NCBI GenBank assembly: GCA_032622095.1
Contig: CP136068.1
Location: 185,138,796 to 185,202,795, forward strand
Source of the DNA: Siphonodentalium dalli
Lineage: Eukaryota; Mollusca; Scaphopoda; Gadilida; Siphonodentaliidae
Reading direction: 5' to 3'
Length of the DNA: 64,000 nucleotides
Shown here: positions 1-11,896 of the stretch, piece by piece
Layout: each line of letters begins with the position of its first letter
How positions within the stretch are numbered: position 1 is the first letter of the stretch
The notes under the pieces: generated by a model
What the model was told of the DNA's origin: nothing
What the model saw: the letters and a program-made list of their open reading frames with translations, nothing else
The model's database searches: none
Program-made: the position numbers and the translations under genes

Positions 1-82
1 AAGCGATCAGACCTTTCGAGGCGGTCGCGATCCGCTTTGGTTAGAATGTAGAAGCATGGAGCCATATAAGCCACAAGGAAGT

Positions 83-1155
83 ACCATAGTTTGATAACCC
101 TTGAAACTGCATTGATTAGCAAAATATACGTTCCCGCAGTTTAGAGCATATGTATTCAACAAATTTAGAATCAAAGTTATGCTTTTCTAAAGGACAACAC
201 TTGAAGCTGCATTGGATAGCAAAATACACGTTCCCGCAGTTTAGAGCACATGTATTCAACAAATTTAGAAAAAAAGTTATGCATTCCTAAAGGAATTCCA
301 AGATGAGTGGCACTTTCTGAATGTTATGCGGTGACTGTCTATAGCAACCAGAACCATTGGGAGCGAGTCGAAACGTTCAAGGACTCGTTAAACACAATAA
401 TAACTGTTTTATGTTGGTTATATCGATACCTCCACGTGTGACTGTAGTTGACGCATGTATCGATAAGCGACTGTAATACCACTCTTGGTCTTGGAAAACG
501 ACAAAAGAATACCCCAGTTTGATAACACTTGAAACTACATTGGATAGCAAAATATACGTTCCCCGCAGTTTAGAGCATATGTATTCAACAAATTTAGAAA
601 CAAAGTTATGCTCTTCTAAAGGGATTCCAAGATGAGTGGCACTTTCTGAATGTTATGCGGTGACTGTCTATAGCAACCAGAACCATTGGGAGCGAGTCGA
701 AACGTTCAAGGACTCGTTAAACACAATAATAACTGTTTTCTGTTGGTTATATCGATACCTCCACGTGTGACTGTAGTTTGCGCATGTATCGATAAGCGAC
801 TGTAAGCCACTCTTGGTCTTGGAAAACGACAAAACAATACCATAGTTTGATAACACTTGTAACTGCATTGGATAGCAAAATATACGTTCCCGCAGTTTAG
901 AGCATATGTATTCAACAAATTTAGAAACAAAGTTATGCTTTTCTAAAGGAATTCCAAGATGAGTGGCACTTTCTGAATGTTATGCGGTGACTGTCTATAG
1001 CAACCAAAACCATTGGGAGCGAGCCGAAACGTTCAAGGACTCGTTAAACACAATAATAACTGTTTCCTGTGGTTTATATCGATAACCCATGTAACATGTA
1101 TCGATATAAAGCGACTGTATAAGCCACTCTTGATCTTGAAAAGGACAAAAGAATA
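83..1155. repeat. 328-bp tandem direct repeat, about three copies
   Basis: The segment beginning accatagtttgataac starts at 83, again (as accccagtt) at 511 and again at 839. The last two starts are 328 bp apart. The first copy is longer because a sub-segment of about 98 bp (83-195) is itself duplicated. The third copy decays near 1155. Copies differ by scattered substitutions and small indels. No coding frame is conserved among copies, so the short ORFs here are not taken as genes. Confidence 0.8.
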
Positions 1156-1673
1156 CTGTCGTCCCCGTGTGTCTATAGGGCTAGCACAATTAACGCCCTG
1201 TATACATATGCCACAATTGGAAAGTTCAAGATTGGCTATGAAATCATCAATATATATATATGGTATAAAATAGAGGGGACAGTGTACTTCGCAGGCGCGT
1301 TCCTTGCCACATCGGAAGCCAGCGCTAGGTGTGGCATATACATGAATTTTAAACAACAGTGGATATCAGATAGAAGTTGTGAAATAATTATCCAAAGTTA
1401 ACATTTAAATTGTCTATAATAAATGTAATAATCCCTCAATCCAGACTAATCAAAGAAACTAATCTTCTCTGATGACATCATGCAGCTGACCCCGCGCTGG
1501 AATCGGTTTTCCAAGGGATGCAAGTTCAGTCAGGAGGGTGCATGTACTTGTATAAGTTTCGAGTCTTTATGAGATAAGTCTCTCAAATAACTTGTATAGA
1601 CATGGGTGGAGTGTAATTGCCTGACAGCTGTCGAATTAGTCCTTAGGCTTCGAATGCCCTTTATAAAAACAGC
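1156..1673. other. Unassigned spacer
   Basis: AT-rich sequence between the 328-bp repeats and the first TIR element. I see no splice-flanked coding segment, RNA gene or clear repeat. Confidence 0.5.
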
Positions 1674-2347
1674 ATATTTTAAGGGTGTGTGAAGTTAGTT
1701 AACGCAAAAAACTCTAAATCCATTTTTCCAGCGATCGTCTGGAAAATGGGAAAACCGATGAAATTTCAGAAAATTCGCGCGGGGGAGCACGAATTTGGTA
1801 AAAAGAACACCTTTCGCGCAAAAAACTAAAATTCCATTTTTCGGTCGAAGTCCAACGATTGTCTGGAAAATGGGGAAAACCGATGAAATTTCAAGGGGGG
1901 GGGGGGGCGGAAAAAAACTGCAGACACAGGGTGGAAACAACTGTTTTCTTCGGTTTGTGTACCCCCCCCCCCAAAAAAAACCCAGCAAAAACTGCAGTTT
2001 TTTTCCACTGACCATTTGCTCCCCCCCCCCAGAAAAATTCAACTCTACCCCAGCCGGACAACAACTCGGTTTGACCGGAAACCGAAAAAAAACACCGGAG
2101 CATACAATTCACGAGAAGATGCTTGGTAACTTAGTTTAGATTATTATGACTAAAATGGTCATTGTCTACCAGTATAGAACGCAGATTTGTACTTCGTGAT
2201 GTCATGACATGTACAAACATGTATATTGGTGATCGCAACGCTTTGTATGCACTTTCAAAAATGACAACTAGTCATTACCTCGACTTTGAAAAAGATGCAA
2301 ATGAGATGAGATGAGTGAGATACCAGCATATAACTGTTTTCTGATAG

Positions 2348-3175
2348 CAGGCTTGAGGCAATTACTTGTGAATGTAATTAATTACAATTACAATTACTTC
2401 AACATTTTTCAATTACAATTACAATTCCCATTACATCTAATTCACAATGTATTAATTACAATTACTTTGAAATGTAATTCAATTACATTTCAGTACAGAA
2501 TTGAAGTAGGAACACTTTTTATTTATATGAACTTTATTTGATAACAAAACATAAATTTAATGCAAGATAAAATACACGAAGAAGCACAATAATGAAGCAC
2601 ACTTGGTACAGAGCAGCCAATGTATTAGGTGCAGGATAGGTGTTCGTAGAACTGAGCGATCATGATTTATAGCTGGCAATTCCAGTGTGTTGCATTGGCA
2701 ACTTGTAGCCTGGGCTGATCTTCTAGAAATTGGGATGATATCAGAGATTTGTGAACTTTGCTAACTATCTTTTCTAGGCTGTTGGTAACTTGCTGATGGT
2801 GCTTGTGTGACTGCGGATTCATAGACATCTTGATGCTTTCGCTATAAAATGAAAATAATAAGAGTATTTTAGTAACACACATGTATCCATCATTTAATTA
2901 TTAAGGGAATAAGACTCTATCAGTAAGTCAGACACAATGCCAGGCCATTGTAAAGGACAATGAGATAATCAACACTCTAATTGTTAATTAGAGTCATAAA
3001 CATAATTAGCCTTTGTGGCCACCAGCTTACCAAATTACAATTACAATTACATCCTAACCAATTACAATTGCAATTACATGTAATTGAGAATAAACTCAAT
3101 TACCAATTACATGCAATTACCTGAAAAAATGTAATTAATTACAGTCAATTACAAATTACAATTACCCCATCCCTG
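2348..3175. mobile_element. hAT-family element nested in the 1683-3789 element
   Basis: The ends begin CAGgc and end ccCTG. Both ends carry inverted runs of TAATTACAATTAC-type sequence (2355-2480 and 3030-3165). The flanking 8-mers are tctgatag (2340-2347) and tctgatac (3176-3183), a 7 of 8 match. An 8-bp duplication with CAG...CTG ends is typical of hAT elements. The interior keeps a decayed fragment of hAT-like transposase on the minus strand. The element must be younger than its host element because it splits it. Confidence 0.8.
2600..2882 (-). pseudogene. hAT transposase fragment
   Basis: The minus strand encodes about 70 residues ending ...VHKS...LEDQPRLQV..ATHWNCQL. This resembles the hAT transposase stretch that runs from a His-Lys-Ser segment through a Leu/Gln helix to the conserved (T/S)RWNS motif, here degraded to THWNC. 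Stops follow the motif, and no DNA-binding BED finger or dimerisation domain is present, so it cannot encode an active enzyme. The hAT-type ends around it support the identification. The similarity is from memory of the family motif. Confidence 0.5.
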
Positions 3176-3798
3176 TCTGATACCATTGGAGGAGAAATTG
3201 TTAAATACATGGGATAGTTCTGCAGTAAAAAATTGCCAGATAAGGGATCGCAGGGTAGAATTCTGCATTCGACTGGTAGACACTGACATAGTCGGCATTA
3301 TTAAGAGGGTTAATGGGGTCAATATCACATGTAAACCAAGACAGTGGTTATCCAAAATTGTTTTAGGTGGATTGTACTACTCATGTATATATGATTTGGA
3401 TATTAAGGTTAATCCATATTCTATAAAATGAGAGAAAATTGAAGTTGTGAGTCTGAAAATACATATTTGGAAAAAAATTACATGCAAATTTTTTCCGACA
3501 ACCCCCACCTAAATAAATAAGGAAAAAATTTACGTCTAAATTTTTGACGCCTATGTACCCCCCCCACCCCCGGTACGTTGTGTCCCGCAGTTTTTTCCGC
3601 CCCCCCCTGGACATTTCAGAAAATTCGAGCCGGGGAGCACGAATTGGACCAATAGAGCACTTCTCCCGTCAAAACCCGAAATTGGATTTTTAATAAAATG
3701 TCGAATGTCGAACGCCGAACGCCTAACTAACTTCACGAGAATGTCAAACGAATGTCGAACACCGAACGCCTAACTAACTTCACACACCCATATTTTAA

Positions 3799-4296
3799 AG
3801 CAGATATAGGAACACATTATTGACAGATAACTTGATTAAGCATGTAAGAACTAGCCTCCGCTAACTCATTACCACCGAAAACAATGTGTCCATAATGAAT
3901 TCCATCAAAACCGACGGCTTTGTTCGTACTAAGCATTTATAAAGTTAAATATTTACATACTAGGTGTGATTATCACTAAATCCAGCATTCTGATTGGTCG
4001 GCGCCCACGTGGCTAGTTGCAGTTATTTCTCGGTGAACGCGCAACAGCTCATAACACCAGGCACATTATTACATCGACGCGTCATAGGTTTGGGAAAGAC
4101 GAACGCATAATGTTTTGGGCGCATTTGGACTCGCGCAGAATTGACTTAATAAATCATCGGGTTTCAATATAAAGATAAATTGTTCCTGTTAACTTTTGCC
4201 AAGGGTGCTATGGTATATTTTGGGCTGGTTTTGTCACGATACACTTTTCGATTTAAATACATTTACAAAAGTGGCTTTTTCGCTAAATGTATATAC
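3799..4296. other. Unassigned spacer
   Basis: AT-rich DNA without a recognisable gene, RNA or repeat. Confidence 0.5.
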
Positions 4297-4460
4297 ATAT
4301 AAGGATTAACTGTCATGTGGACTGTTTTTATGGAGATGTAACCGTGAGGCAAGTGGTCATAACTTGTATGTAAAACCCTTCGGGTTTTACACAAGTTATG
4401 ACCACTTACCCCACGGTTACATCTCCATAAAAACAGTCCACATGACAGTTAATCCTTATA
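4297..4460. repeat. Near-perfect palindrome (about 80-bp arms)
   Basis: The left arm runs from atataaggattaac to aaaaccctt, and the right arm mirrors it from cgggtttt to gttaatccttatat, with almost no loop (centre near 4380). Only a few mismatches interrupt it, for example gtgaggc against ccccac. The transcript would fold into one long hairpin. It may be a foldback MITE. I found no convincing target duplication. Confidence 0.85.
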
Positions 4461-4702
4461 TAACCTCAGTAGGTGTTGTCGGAAACAATACCATACTGTC
4501 GACGTATATTCTTATTATAGAACGTTCCTGGTTGACAAAATTATTGACAGACTCAAAGACCCATGATTGTAATTATAGAATATAAAATATATTGGTTTTG
4601 CTAATGACCAACTCAGAATTCCGTTAAAATGACAACAACCAGCACCTAATTAACGAACCGGCGGCCGACTCGGCCGTCTCCGACCACAACCCCCAGTGGG
4701 CT

Positions 4703-5012
4703 GCAGAACGAAACATGTCTATAAAAGTTGAAATATAAGACTTACAACTTGAATTATCTTTTTCATTTCTTTTATTTGTAATTGGCATAGCTTATCACAA
4801 AGCAAAAATCAACATTATTGACATAATGTTAACGACAATAAACGAAATTGAAATTCCCAACTACATCTTTTACCGGACTCGGCCTCCGGTCGCAGTTCGA
4901 CTTTTAATCCTCCATAAAAATTCCCATTCTATAAATAAAACACCCATGCGCCCAGACGAAACAAGAATATCTACACCAGTATACACGCGGAGCGCGCGTA
5001 ATAACATTTACA
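4703..5012. repeat. Dispersed repeat, mate at 27795-27965
   Basis: Blocks such as ctgcagaacgaaa, aatcaacattattgac, gacaataaacgaaattgaa and gtatacacgcgg...cgcgcgtaata occur in the same order and orientation at 27808-27962. The copy here is longer. The 98-residue ORF overlapping it is considered spurious. Confidence 0.65.
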
Positions 5013-5239
5013 TAGCCCGTGTGAACCACTTGATCAGGTTGCATGCCAATTGGTTTACGCATTTCAGACAAACTGGCATCTCACCCAAATCGGTCGATAT
5101 AATAACTGGGCGTGTTTTCTAAGTGCGATGCCGTAGACTAATCGATCAATATTGGGCTAACTTACAGTGATGCATGGTGTGATAACCAAATTGCTGACTT
5201 AATTATGTTAGAACAAAAAATTCAAGTGAGTTCAGAAAT

Positions 5240-5850
5240 TAATAGGAACAATTCTAAGGGTTTCGTGGATTTTCGGTGGTGTTTGTGGATTTTCGGTAGT
5301 GTTTGTGGATTTTTGGTAGGGTTTGTGGCTTTTCGGTAGCGTGTTTGAATTTTCGGTAGTGTTTTGTAGATTTTTGGTAGGGTTTTGTAGATTTTTGGTA
5401 GGGTTTGTGGCTTTTCGGTAGGGTTTGTGGCTTTTCGGTAGCGTGTTTGTATTTTCGGTAGTGTTTTGTAGATTTTTGGTAGGTTTTGTAGATTTTCGGT
5501 AGTGTTTGTGGGTTTTCGGTACAGTTTGTGGCTTTTCGGTAGTGTTTGTGGCTTTTCGGTAGCGTGTTTGAATTTTCGGTAGTGTTTTGTAGATTTTTGG
5601 TAGGGTTTTGTAGATTTTCGGTAGTGTTTGTGGCTTTTCGGTACAGTTTGTGGCTTTTCGGTAGTGTTTTGTAGATTTTTTGTAGTGTTTTGTAGATTTT
5701 CTGTACGGTTTTGTGCAATTTTGGTAGGGTTTGTGGCTTTTCGGTACAGTTTGTGGCTTTTCGGTAGCGTGTTTGAATTTTTGGTAGTGTTTTGTAGATT
5801 TTTGGTAGGGTTTTGTAGATTTTTGGTAGGGTTTGTGGTTTTTCGATATG
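5240..5850. repeat. 20-21-bp minisatellite
   Basis: About 29 copies of variants of gtgttttgtagatttttggta and gtttgtggcttttcggtag. Several variants alternate in a partly regular order, suggesting amplification in blocks. Reading through on the minus strand gives Asn/Thr/Lys-rich ORFs of 154-274 residues in three frames, which I treat as by-products of the repeat. Confidence 0.9.
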
Positions 5851-5892
5851 GTATGCCCGCCATTGCCGTGATAACGACAGTTATAATGCATG

Positions 5893-8800
5893 AGTTAACA
5901 TTAGAGCCCGATTGGAACAGTTGCAGCCTGGGGGACACGGTAACACTGTTAACATTAGAGCCCGATTGGAACAGTTGCAGCTTGGGGGACACGGTAACAC
6001 TGTTAACATTAGAGACCGATTGGCACAGTTGCAGCCTGGGGGACACGGTAACACTGTTAACATTAGAGCCCGGATGGAACAGTTGCAGCTTGGGGACACG
6101 GTAACACTGTTAACATTAGAGCCCGATTTGAACAGTTGCAGCCTGGGGGACACGGTAACACTGTTAACATTAGAGCCCGATTGGAACAGTTGCAGCTTGG
6201 GGGACACGGTAACACTGTTAACATTAGAGACCGATTGGAACAGTTGCAGCCTGGGGGACACGGTAACACTGTTAACATTAGAGACCGATTGGAACAGTTG
6301 CAGCTTGGGGGACACGGTAACACTGTTAACATTAGAGCCCGATTGGAACAGTTGCAGCCTGGGGGACACGGTAACACTGTTAACATTAGAGCCCAATTGG
6401 AACAGTTGCAGCTTGTGGGACACGGTAACACTGTTAACATTAGAGACCGATTGGAACAGTTGCAGCTTGGGGGACACGGTAACACTGTTAACATTAGAGA
6501 CCGATTGGAACAGTTGCAGCCTGGGGGACACGGTAACACTGTTAACATTAGAGCCCGATTTGAACAGTTGCAGCTTGGGGGACACGGTAACACTGTTAAC
6601 ATTAGAGACCGATTGGAACAGTTGCAGCCTGGGGGACACGGTAACACTGTTAACATTAGAGCCCGATTGGAACAGTTGCAGCTTGGGGGACACGGTAACA
6701 CTGTTAACATTAGAGACCGATTGGAACAGTTGCAGCCTGGGGGATATGGTAACACTGTTAACATTAGAGACCGATTGGAACAGTTGCAGCTTGGGGGACA
6801 CGGTAACACTGTTAACAATAGAGCCCGATTGGAACAGTTGCAGCCTGGGGGGACACGGTAACACTGTTAACATTAGAGCCCGATTGGAACAGTTGCAGCC
6901 TGGGGGACACGGTAACACTGTTAACATTAGAGCCCGATTGGAACAGTTGCAGCCTGGGGGACACGGTAACACTGTTAACATTAGAGCCCGATTGGAACAG
7001 TTGCAGCCTGGGGGACACGGTAACACTGTTAACATTAGAGACCGATTGGAACAGTTGCAGCCTGGGGGACACGGTAACACTGTTAACATTAGAGCCCGAT
7101 TGGAACAGTTGCAGCCTGGGGGACACGGTAACACTGTTAACATTAGAGACCGATTGGAACAGTTGCAGCCTGGGGGACACGGTAACACTGTTAACATTAG
7201 AGACCGATTGGAACAGTTGCAGCCTGGGGGACACGGTAACACTGTTAACATTAGAGCCCGGATGGAACAGTTGCAGCTTGGGGACACGGTAACACTGTTA
7301 ACATTAGAGCCCGATTTGAACAGTTGCAGCCTGGGGGATATGGTAACACTGTTAACATTAGAGACCGATTGGAACAGTTGCAGCTTGGGGGACACGATAA
7401 CACTGTTAACATTAGAGACCGATTGGAACAGTTGCAGCCTGGGGGACACGGTAACACTGTTAACATTAGAGCCCGATTGGAACAGTTGCAGTCTGGGGGA
7501 CACGGTAACACTGTTAACATTAGAGCCCGATTGGAACAGTTGCAGCCTGGGGGACACGGTAACACTGTTAACATTAGAGCCCGATTGGAACAGTTGCAGC
7601 CTGGGGGACACGGTAACACTGTTAACATTAGAGACCGATTGGAACAGTTGCAGCCTGGGGGACACGGTAACACTGTTAACATTAGAGACCGATTGGAACA
7701 GTTGCAGCCTGGGGGACACGGTAACACTGTTAACATTAGAGCCCGATTGGAACAGTTGCAGCTTGGGGGACACGGTAACACTGTTAACATTAGAGACCGA
7801 TTGGAACAGTTGCAGCCTGGGGGACACGGTAACACTGTTAACATTAGAGCCCGGATGGAACAGTTGCAGCTTGGGGACACGGTAACACTGTTAACATTAG
7901 AGCCCGATTTGAACAGTTGCAGCCTGGGGGACACGGTAACACTGTTAACATTAGAGCCCGATTGGAACAGTTGCAGCTTGGGGGACACGGTAACACTGTT
8001 AACATTAGAGACCGATTGGAACAGTTGCAGCCTGGGGGACACGGTAACACTGTTAACATTAGAGACCGATTGGAACAGTTGCAGCTTGGGGGACACGGTA
8101 ACACTGTTAACATTAGAGCCCGATTGGAACAGTTGCAGCCTGGGGGACACGGTAACACTGTTAACATTAGAGCCCGATTGGAACAGTTGCAGCTTGTGGG
8201 ACACGGTAACACTGTTAACATTAGAGACCGATTGGAACAGTTGCAGCCTGGGGGACACGGTAACACTGTTAACATTAGAGCCCGATTGGAACAGTTGCAG
8301 CTTGGGGGACACGGTAACACTGTTAACATTAGAGACCGATTGGAACAGTTGCAGGCTGGGGGATATGGTAACACTGTTAACATTAGAGACCGATTGGAAC
8401 AGTTGCAGCTCGGGGGACGCGGTAACACTGTTAACAATAGAGCCCGATTGGAACAGTTGCAGCCTGGGGGACACGGTAACACTGTTAACATTAGAGCCCG
8501 ATTGGAACAGTTGCAGCCTGGGGGACACGGTAACACTGTTAACATTAGAGCCCGATTGGAACAGTTGCAGCCTGGGGGACACGGTAACACTGTTAACATT
8601 AGAGCCCGATTGGAACAGTTGCAGCCTGGGGGACACGGTAACACTGTTAACATTAGAGACCGATTGGAACAGTTGCAGCCTGGGGGACACGGTAACACTG
8701 TTAACATTAGAGCCCGATTGGAACAGTTGCAGCCTGGGGGACACGGTAACACTGTTAACATTAGAGCCCGATTGGAACAGTTGCAGCCTGGGGGACACGG

Positions 8801-9150
8801 TAACACTGTTAGCATTAGAGCCCGGTTGGAACAGTTGCAGCCTGGGGGACACGGTAACACTGTTAACATTAGAGACCGATTGGAACAGTTGCAGCCTGTG
8901 GGACACGGTAACACTGTTAACATTAGAGCCCGATTGGAACAGTTGCAGCCTAGGGGACACGGTAACACTGTTAACATTAGAGCCCGATTGGAACAGTTGC
9001 AGCCTGTGGGACACGGTAACACTGTTAACATTAGAGCCCGGTTGGAACAGTTGCAGCTTGGGGGGCACGGTAACAGTTGCAGCCTGGGGGACACGGTAAC
9101 ACTTTAGAGACCGACTGGAACAGTTGCAGCTTGGGGGACACGGTAACACT
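5893..9150. repeat. 54-bp minisatellite, about 60 copies
   Basis: The unit runs from acattagagcccgattgga through acagttgcagcctggggg to acacggtaacactgtta. Variants alternate acc/ccc, cct/ctt, gat/ttg and gga-cac/gga-tat. Because 54 is a multiple of 3 and the unit lacks stops in four of six frames, ORFs up to 657 codons appear on both strands. A recurring 53-bp unit (near 6064, 7257 and 7848) and a 55-bp unit (near 6845) shift the frame, so no single frame is maintained. I saw no splice sites, promoter or signal peptide. The array is best annotated as satellite DNA. Confidence 0.95.
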
Positions 9151-9395
9151 TTCGGCTGTTGCTGCTAATATGAAATCATCTTATTGTTGTGAATAAATAT
9201 AAGGACCCGATGAAAAACACACTAAACTTGAACAATTGTAAAACAATTGTTGTGGGGGAAATATTGTTTGGTCCGGCAACCTCGTGGGTCACATCCAAAT
9301 CTGATACATGGATGTCTCTATTTGAACCCTGTGACGAAACCAATTGTTCAAAATCGACATTCAGGTATCAAATACCCATGTAACCGAACTCTTGG

Positions 9396-11345
9396 CAGAG
9401 TCGTTATTTGGTGGGAATCTGGAATCCGAATCCGAATCCGATTACGGGGGCGGGGCTAATTCCAGATTCTAGGTCAGATTTTGAAATCCACGTGGTCTCC
9501 GATACTATGTTTAATGTTCTCCCAGCGTCAAACATGGCTCTTGTATTTGACACAAGTATCATTTGTATCTTATATTTATAAAGTTCATGTTTGTTGTGAA
9601 AGTCATGCTTTTCTTCTATGTGTATATACACGGCACATAATTAGCTGCCAATCCGACTTAATCGCATCCTTTTTTTTAAGTTAAAGTGTGTTTATTGATG
9701 AGGACAAGAATTTCTAACAGCTCAAGGTCTCCTGAATCAAATTACGAAGATGTTGTGAAGAACACACGAAACTTTTCAGTTGTACAGGGACGTGGCGACA
9801 GGGGTTGGATGGGGTGTCTCGACCCCCCCCCCGAACTTTGGTACAATTTTCTTAGCTGTGCAGTCATTCATACGTGAGGAAATTCTTTTGACTAACTGTT
9901 CCAAATAATGATACGTACAAGCCAGCAAACGCAACAAACAAACCCGATTTTAAATAAATACATATACAAACTTATAACTAACTCGGGAGATGGGGTGACC
10001 GGTGATCTGTATATATGTTCAACTTGTTTTGGTAGTCATGTTGTTTGCCATTACTAATTATTTATTATTTCAGTGTAATAACATATGGGAGAGGGGGGTA
10101 ACCTTAAGTGAGTCAGCACTTGTCCTCCAATCCCATTGTATGTATAAACTAAACTTTAGTACATTTCCAGCAGTTGGAAATTTCATGCATGACACAACAT
10201 TCGTTGGACATTAATTTGACACCATATGTAGGTTGGAATTGTTCTCATTGTTTGATTTTTTCAACCAGTAAAAGTTGGTAATTTTCCAATCTTAGTGTGT
10301 GTCAGAATGGAGATTTCCAAATGGGTGCAAATGGAATTCTGCGAACCTGTGAGAGTGATGTTTGGTTCAATGTGGGGGGGGGGGGGTGCAGTTGGCCTGA
10401 AATTTGAGGAAACCTCTAGCCACGTCAATAGAACTTGTTCGTGTGGGTACTTAATCAATAAATTGACTGACATTTCCACTATATAGTCCTGAGATCCTAG
10501 AATAAACTTTACATTTGTATTTGTGCGATCACAAGACCACAACATTAGCTTCATGAGCAAAGCTTTATTTTCCAACTAATGTACAGCACGTTGGCCAAAA
10601 AATGCCTGTGTTTGTGCACTATACAGAGACTATTGTGCAAAACGACTGCATTTAACGAAACAAAACATTTTAAACATGAAATTGCTATAAGACTAGATAG
10701 TACATACGTGTATCTGATAATCCATCGATATCATATAATCCTACTATTTCTTGAATAAGAAGAAACGTTATAATAACGAACAAAGCAGAAGACATATCCA
10801 TGCAGGTTCACATGATTTCGGTCAATGGTGACGTATCCGCCGAATTTGAAATCGACATGCGTTCGGGCGGTATTCTATGGATGGAATTTTGAAATGGACA
10901 TATGAAAGTGACAATGAAATCGACATTGATTTGCTTCGCCCACAACCGAAGTGTTCCCCAGCGTTACTATCAATAGCGTTATTATTTGGCTAATTTCAGT
11001 AATATTCTCCCAGTTTACACTCGATAAAACAAATTTATCTCCGCATTTAAAATTATTTGATATAGATCGTTTATATTCTGCAATAATTTGTACACAAGAG
11101 ACGGATTCTTATGTTTTATTGTCTTTTTAAACTCCGGGGTGGCGAAATCTCGGTTTGTTTACATTACGAACATTTGAGTCCGTAATCGGAATCCGAATCC
11201 GAATCTGGATTACCACGAGATTACGATTACGAGTTGTTCGTTTACTGAATCTGGTCTGTTCGTTTACCGAACCACGTCGTACGGGGACTAATCTGTAATC
11301 TGAATCCAGATTCTGAATCCGGATTCCCACGAAATAACGACTCTG
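9396..11345. mobile_element. TIR element with GGAATCCGAATCC-rich ends
   Basis: The left end begins CAGAGTCGTTATTTGGTGGGAATC. The right end, read in reverse complement from 11345, begins CAGAGTCGTTATTTCGTGGGAATC. Both then continue as repeats of ggaatccgaatccgaat. The interior of about 1.9 kb has G/C homopolymers (9819 and 10374) and no transposase that I recognise. The flanking octamers actcttgg and ggataact do not match, so a target duplication is not shown. Part of the interior (10165-10300) also occurs at 53440-53620. Confidence 0.65.
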
Positions 11346-11716
11346 GGATAACTTATAATATACAGTATATGATTAATCCAAAAATCTCGCTTTGTCCCAA
11401 CCATTTTAGAATTGCCCTCTTCACAAACTGAGCGTCGAGAGGATATGGCGGAGTGAATTATGATGCAACCACACGCTGTATTCGCAAGGAGGTCTTAAAG
11501 TTGGTCTTAACATTATAGACAATAAACGTTTCACTTATTGTCAAAACTTATTCTGTGTAATTGACAGTGCTATGTTTGTCCTGTGAAGCATTGAAGTCTA
11601 CTTTTCTGTGTAAGTTTTTTTGTTGTTTTATGTGCGAGACCCCATTCCAAGCCCCACCCTATTAATCGCGGCGACTGCATTTGGCACATTGCCATACTGA
11701 GTAATTGACCAAAGCG
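11346..11716. other. 5' flank of the lectin exons
   Basis: No coding exon recognised. The signal-peptide exon expected for the lectin was not found here or further upstream. Confidence 0.4.
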
Positions 11717-11752
11717 TGGATATCTGGGTGTGACGTCACACCCAGATATCCA
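11717..11752. promoter_or_regulatory. Perfect 36-bp palindrome centred on a CRE site
   Basis: An exact inverted repeat of two 18-bp halves is centred on tgacgtca (11731-11738), the consensus cAMP-response element bound by CREB/ATF bZIP dimers. A second tgacgtca lies at 11820-11827. Both precede the first recognised lectin exon at 11897. Whether they regulate it is inference; that exon starts at a splice acceptor, so the true promoter may be elsewhere. Confidence 0.45.
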
Positions 11753-11896
11753 ACGATTGGGTAAATTAAACATTATGACAACGTGCCCATTGTGTCTATT
11801 CGCCAGGATAGACAATGGATGACGTCACGGAAATGTTCTAAACATGCTTAACGCACTTGGTCTTGCACTTGTCAATATATATGTATTTTTATTCAG

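Larger units (their letters stand above)
1683..3789. mobile_element. Non-autonomous TIR transposon with 9-bp target duplication
   Basis: The left end (1683-1701) reads GGGTGTGTGAAGTTAGTTA, and its exact reverse complement ends at 3789. The 9-bp word atattttaa lies directly outside both ends (1674-1682 and 3790-3798), as expected for a target-site duplication. The body carries homopolymer G and C runs and no intact transposase. It is interrupted by a hAT element at 2348-3175. A 9-bp duplication with GGG ends would suit a Mutator-like or Merlin-like element, but that class assignment is inference. The subterminal TIR word recurs at 3723-3737. Confidence 0.82.

Noticed and set aside
1691-2139. 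ORFs rich in Gly, Pro or Phe (114-115 codons)
   Set aside because: Generated by G/C and A/T homopolymers inside a mobile element, on both strands alike.
5222-6046. 274-codon Asn/Thr/Lys-rich ORF and overlapping frames
   Set aside because: By-product of the 20-21-bp minisatellite; three overlapping frames look equally good.
5881-9149. ORFs of 416-657 codons on both strands as repetitive protein genes
   Set aside because: They arise because a 54-bp unit lacks stops in four frames. Frame-shifting 53- and 55-bp units move the reading between frames, and there is no promoter, signal peptide or splice context.
5893-9150. CRISPR-like array
   Set aside because: Units are contiguous with no unique spacers, in an animal genome.
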